From Candidatus Arcticimaribacter sp. UBA7428 (GTDB lineage: Bacteria > Bacteroidota > Bacteroidia > Flavobacteriales > Flavobacteriaceae): 9,650 nucleotides of DNA. The stretch spans positions 1 through 9,650 of the forward strand of contig DLQQ01000070.1 in the NCBI GenBank assembly GCA_002477625.1, written 5' to 3'. Positions 7,001 to 9,650 of the stretch are shown here, piece by piece (the stretch's first letter is position 1; each line of letters begins with the position of its first letter). The translations under genes and the position numbers were made by a program. The notes beneath the pieces were generated by a model. The model was not told the origin of the DNA. It did no database searches and saw only the letters and a list, made by a program, of their open reading frames with translations.

Positions 7001-7024
7001 AAACAGATTCTTAAGAAGTTGTTT
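7001..7024. promoter_or_regulatory. 24-base interrupted palindrome, candidate operator between umuC and sucA
   Basis: The sequence reads AAACA-N2-TTCTTAAGAA-N2-TGTTT. The central ten bases are a perfect palindrome and the outer five-base arms are also perfectly complementary, so 20 of 24 positions are symmetric. It lies 67-90 bases upstream of the umuC start and about 155-180 bases upstream of sucA, a position suited to a dimeric repressor controlling umuCD. It does not resemble the E. coli LexA box (CTGT-N8-ACAG) and has no long T-run after it, so it is unlikely to be a terminator. The role as an SOS-type operator is inference. Confidence 0.4.
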
Positions 7025-7141
7025 TCCAGAATAAACTCGTTTTTTACAATAAAAACTATAAATGCCATAAAATGGAGTGTAATTGTGTTAAAACCAGCTT
7101 TTTTTTCGTTCAAAGACATAGCAGGCTTAGGCTAAAAGTTG

Positions 7142-7149
7142 TAATTTCG
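7142..7149 (+). promoter_or_regulatory. Candidate -7 element of the sucA promoter
   Basis: TAATTTCG differs by one base from the Bacteroidota consensus TAnnTTTG and is placed 30 bases before the sucA ATG, a usual leader length. A matching TTG at about 19-23 bases upstream is not obvious (GGCTTAGG lies slightly too close). The first start codon in the sucA frame is the ATG at 7180; no Shine-Dalgarno is visible. Confidence 0.4.
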
Positions 7150-7179
7150 TACATGAATTTTTAGACAAGCATCCATATA

Positions 7180-9650
7180 ATGGACAAGTATTCTTTTTTA
7201 AATGCAGCTCATACAGGCTATTTTGCTCAGATGTATGACCAATATCTTCAACAACCTGATAGCGTTGAACCCAGCTGGAGAGCTTTTTTCCAAGGTTTTG
7301 ACTTTGGAATTGAAAACAGCCAAAACAACGACAGTACTGAATCGGTAACTGAAGTACCCGAACACCTACAAAAAGAGTTTCGAGTAGTACAGCTTATCGA
7401 TGCGTATAGAAAGCGAGGGCATTTGTTTACCAAAACGAACCCTGTACGTGACCGCAGAACCTACCAACCCAATTTGGCCTTAGAAAATTTCGGCTTGTCT
7501 CAGGCAGACCGTAATCTGGTATTCAATGCAGGTGATATTATGGGAATAGGCCCCAATACGCTCACGGTTATTATTGAACATTTAGAACGTGTATACTGCC
7601 ATTCTATTGGAGTTGAATATATGTATATCCGTAATCCTGAAAAACTGGATTGGATCCAAAAACGACTTCATATAAACGATAATCTTCCCAATTTTTCTCA
7701 AGATGAGAAAAAGCATATTCTAAAGAAATTGAATCAAGCGGTAAGCTTTGAGACTTTTTTACATACCAAATACGTAGGTCAAAAACGATTTTCTCTAGAA
7801 GGTGGAGAGTCTTTGATTCCAGCTCTAGACGCTGTGGTCGAAGCCGCAGCCAATCATGGTGTAGAAGAGTTTGTAATGGGAATGGCACATCGTGGCCGTT
7901 TGAATACCTTGACCAATATTTTCGGAAAATCAGGAAAAGATATTTTCAGCGAATTTGACGGAAAAGATTATGAAGAAACTGTTTTTGACGGAGATGTAAA
8001 ATACCATTTAGGTTGGACTTCAAAACGCACTACCGATAACGGTAAAAAAATAAACATGAATATTGCTCCCAATCCTTCGCATCTTGAAACGGTTGGCGCA
8101 GTGGTTCAGGGAATTGCTCGAGCGAAACTAGAAAGTAGTTTTGACGGAGACACCCATAAAGTACTTCCTATAATTGTGCATGGAGATGCAGCAATTGCAG
8201 GACAAGGATTGCCTTATGAAATTGTTCAGATGGCAGGCCTTAAGGGTTACGGGACAGGAGGAACAATTCATATTGTTGTTAATAATCAAATTGGATTTAC
8301 AACCAATTATCTCGACGCTCGATCCAGTACTTATTGTACCGATGTAGCAAAAGTGACCTTGTCTCCCGTGCTCCATGTAAATTCCGATGATGCAGAAGCC
8401 GTTGTTCACGCAACTCTTTTTGCTTTAGATTATCGAATGAAATTTGGTAGAGATGTATTCATCGATCTATTGGGATATCGTAAGTATGGTCACAACGAAG
8501 GGGATGAACCGCGCTTTACCCAGCCTAAGTTATATAAGAAAATTGCAAAACATAAAAATCCAAGAGATATTTATGCCGATCAATTGATTGCTCAAAATAT
8601 TGTAACTGCTGCAGATGTAAAGCAGTTGGAACAAGAGTATAAAAATTCTTTAGAGGTCGATCTTAAAGATTCTAGAAAAGAAGAAAAAACAATCATCACA
8701 CCTTTTATGGCTGATGAGTGGGAAGGACTTTCTTTGGCGAAGGCAAATGAAATGAAAGAAGCTGTAGATACTAGGGTCAATGAAAAGATACTTACTGAAG
8801 TTGCTACAACAATTACCACCTTGCCAGCAGACAAAAAATTCCTTCGTAAAATAGAAAAATTAATTGGCGACCGAAGACGGATGTATTTCGAATCGGACGC
8901 TATGGACTGGGCAATGGGAGAACTCCTAGCTTATGGAACCTTACTAAAAGAAGGCTTTGATGTTCGTGTTTCCGGTCAAGATGTGGAGCGTGGTACGTTT
9001 TCGCACCGTCATGCACTTTTAAAAGCAGAGGAGTCTGAAGAAGAGATTGTATTGCTGAATACAATCAGTCCTGAAAATCAAGGAAAATTTAGTATTTATA
9101 ACTCCCTTTTATCCGAGTATGCGGTTTTGGGCTTTGACTATGGTTTTGCGATGGCTAGTCCCAATGCATTGACCATTTGGGAAGCGCAGTTTGGAGACTT
9201 TAGTAATGGAGCACAAATTGTAATAGACCAATACATTGCTTCGGGAGAAGATAAGTGGAAAACTCAAAACGGAATTGTCTTATTACTTCCGCATGGATAC
9301 GAAGGACAAGGAGCAGAACATTCTTCTGCTCGAATTGAGCGTTATTTGCAGCTTTGTGCAAAGGACAATATGTTCATAGCAAATTGTTCTACTCCCGCAA
9401 ACTTATTCCATATTCTTCGTCGACAGATGAAAACCAATTACCGAAAACCGTTGGTTATTTTTACACCGAAGAGTTTACTGCGTCATCAGGATGTAGTTTC
9501 TTCTAAAGAAGAATTTACAAATGGCAAATTCCATACGCTAATAGAAGATGCTGATGTAGTTCCCAAAAAAACGAAAACCCTAGTTTTCTGTACGGGTAAA
9601 TTTTATTACGATCTGGTTGAAGCTCGCAAAGAAAAGAAACGACACGATGT
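7180..9650 (+). CDS. sucA: 2-oxoglutarate dehydrogenase E1 subunit (SucA), 3' truncated by window edge
   Basis: The frame is open from ATG at 7180 to the end of the window: 823 full codons, about 100 short of the usual 900-940, so only the C-terminus is missing. SucA is the thiamine-diphosphate-dependent subunit that decarboxylates 2-oxoglutarate and passes succinyl to the E2 lipoyl group in the TCA cycle. The N-terminal E1 segment (FLNAAHTGYFAQMYDQYL) is followed by RFSLEGGESLIPAL (about 203-216), MGMAHRGRLN at 233-242, the thiamine/Mg motif GDAAIAGQG at 335-343 with Asp336 and NNQIGFTT at 368-375 (Asn369), spaced as in E. coli SucA. HNEGDEP is at 438-444, SGQDVERGTFSHRHA at 598-612 and HGYEGQGAEHSSAR at 705-718. 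A stop codon in frame at 7162-7164 fixes ATG 7180 as the first start. sucB would be expected downstream, outside the window. Confidence 0.97.
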   Translation, partial: MDKYSFLNAAHTGYFAQMYDQYLQQPDSVEPSWRAFFQGFDFGIENSQNNDSTESVTEVPEHLQKEFRVVQLIDAYRKRGHLFTKTNPVRDRRTYQPNLALENFGLSQADRNLVFNAGDIMGIGPNTLTVIIEHLERVYCHSIGVEYMYIRNPEKLDWIQKRLHINDNLPNFSQDEKKHILKKLNQAVSFETFLHTKYVGQKRFSLEGGESLIPALDAVVEAAANHGVEEFVMGMAHRGRLNTLTNIFGKSGKDIFSEFDGKDYEETVFDGDVKYHLGWTSKRTTDNGKKINMNIAPNPSHLETVGAVVQGIARAKLESSFDGDTHKVLPIIVHGDAAIAGQGLPYEIVQMAGLKGYGTGGTIHIVVNNQIGFTTNYLDARSSTYCTDVAKVTLSPVLHVNSDDAEAVVHATLFALDYRMKFGRDVFIDLLGYRKYGHNEGDEPRFTQPKLYKKIAKHKNPRDIYADQLIAQNIVTAADVKQLEQEYKNSLEVDLKDSRKEEKTIITPFMADEWEGLSLAKANEMKEAVDTRVNEKILTEVATTITTLPADKKFLRKIEKLIGDRRRMYFESDAMDWAMGELLAYGTLLKEGFDVRVSGQDVERGTFSHRHALLKAEESEEEIVLLNTISPENQGKFSIYNSLLSEYAVLGFDYGFAMASPNALTIWEAQFGDFSNGAQIVIDQYIASGEDKWKTQNGIVLLLPHGYEGQGAEHSSARIERYLQLCAKDNMFIANCSTPANLFHILRRQMKTNYRKPLVIFTPKSLLRHQDVVSSKEEFTNGKFHTLIEDADVVPKKTKTLVFCTGKFYYDLVEARKEKKRHD

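Noticed and set aside
7153..7164. Three-codon upstream reading frame (ATG AAT TTT TAG) before sucA
   Set aside because: It is too short and lies only 11-14 bases downstream of the candidate -7 element; most likely chance, with no leader-peptide or attenuator features.
7248..8834. Minus-strand reading frames of 60-95 codons inside sucA
   Set aside because: They are antisense to a highly conserved enzyme with all its motifs and look like chance frames.
1..9650. Mobile element, CRISPR array, tRNA/rRNA or riboswitch
   Set aside because: I saw no transposase or integrase, no regularly spaced repeats, no tRNA-like or rRNA sequence, and no conserved riboswitch pattern on either strand.

Overview
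The window looks like chromosomal DNA of a marine-type flavobacterium (Bacteroidota, Flavobacteriia). The evidence is AT-rich intergenic DNA, starts without clear Shine-Dalgarno sequences, a TonB-dependent receptor with an N-terminal carboxypeptidase-regulatory-like domain, a -7-like element resembling TAnnTTTG ahead of sucA, and protein sequences typical of that class. I see no IS element, phage gene, CRISPR array, tRNA or rRNA.

Layout. On the + strand, 1-803 holds the 3' end of rimM (16S rRNA maturation) and, overlapping it by 4 bases, a trmN6-like tRNA1(Val) adenine-37 N6-methyltransferase. This pair collides head-on, with a 4-base overlap of stop codons, with a long minus-strand block (800-6934). 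In transcription order that block reads umuC (Y-family polymerase), umuD (self-cleaving partner), a YhhN/TMEM86-family membrane protein, a second and broken YhhN-like gene, a small secreted lysine-rich protein of unknown function, and a 784-residue TonB-dependent outer-membrane receptor. Gaps are -4, 59, -4, -11 and 84 bases, so umuC-umuD and the three genes after them look like two tightly coupled units, with the receptor possibly on its own promoter. A 245-base divergent intergenic region (6935-7179) separates umuC from sucA on the + strand. sucA encodes the 2-oxoglutarate dehydrogenase E1 subunit and runs off the right edge.

Working together: rimM and trmN6 belong to RNA maturation and modification. 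umuC and umuD would make a DNA-damage-inducible translesion polymerase (Pol V type), with all catalytic and cleavage residues at the E. coli positions or spacings. sucA is TCA-cycle housekeeping. No functional link between the YhhN pair, the secreted protein and the receptor is evident beyond co-orientation and a likely envelope location.

The points most worth a second look are: (a) the second YhhN gene, split by a frameshift exactly at a perfect A AAA AAG slippery heptamer and also lacking the two aspartates and the AQ motif kept in its neighbour; (b) umuC lying upstream of umuD, the reverse of the E. coli order; (c) a 24-base interrupted palindrome upstream of umuC that could be a damage-response operator. 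I did not find a clearly new multi-gene system.
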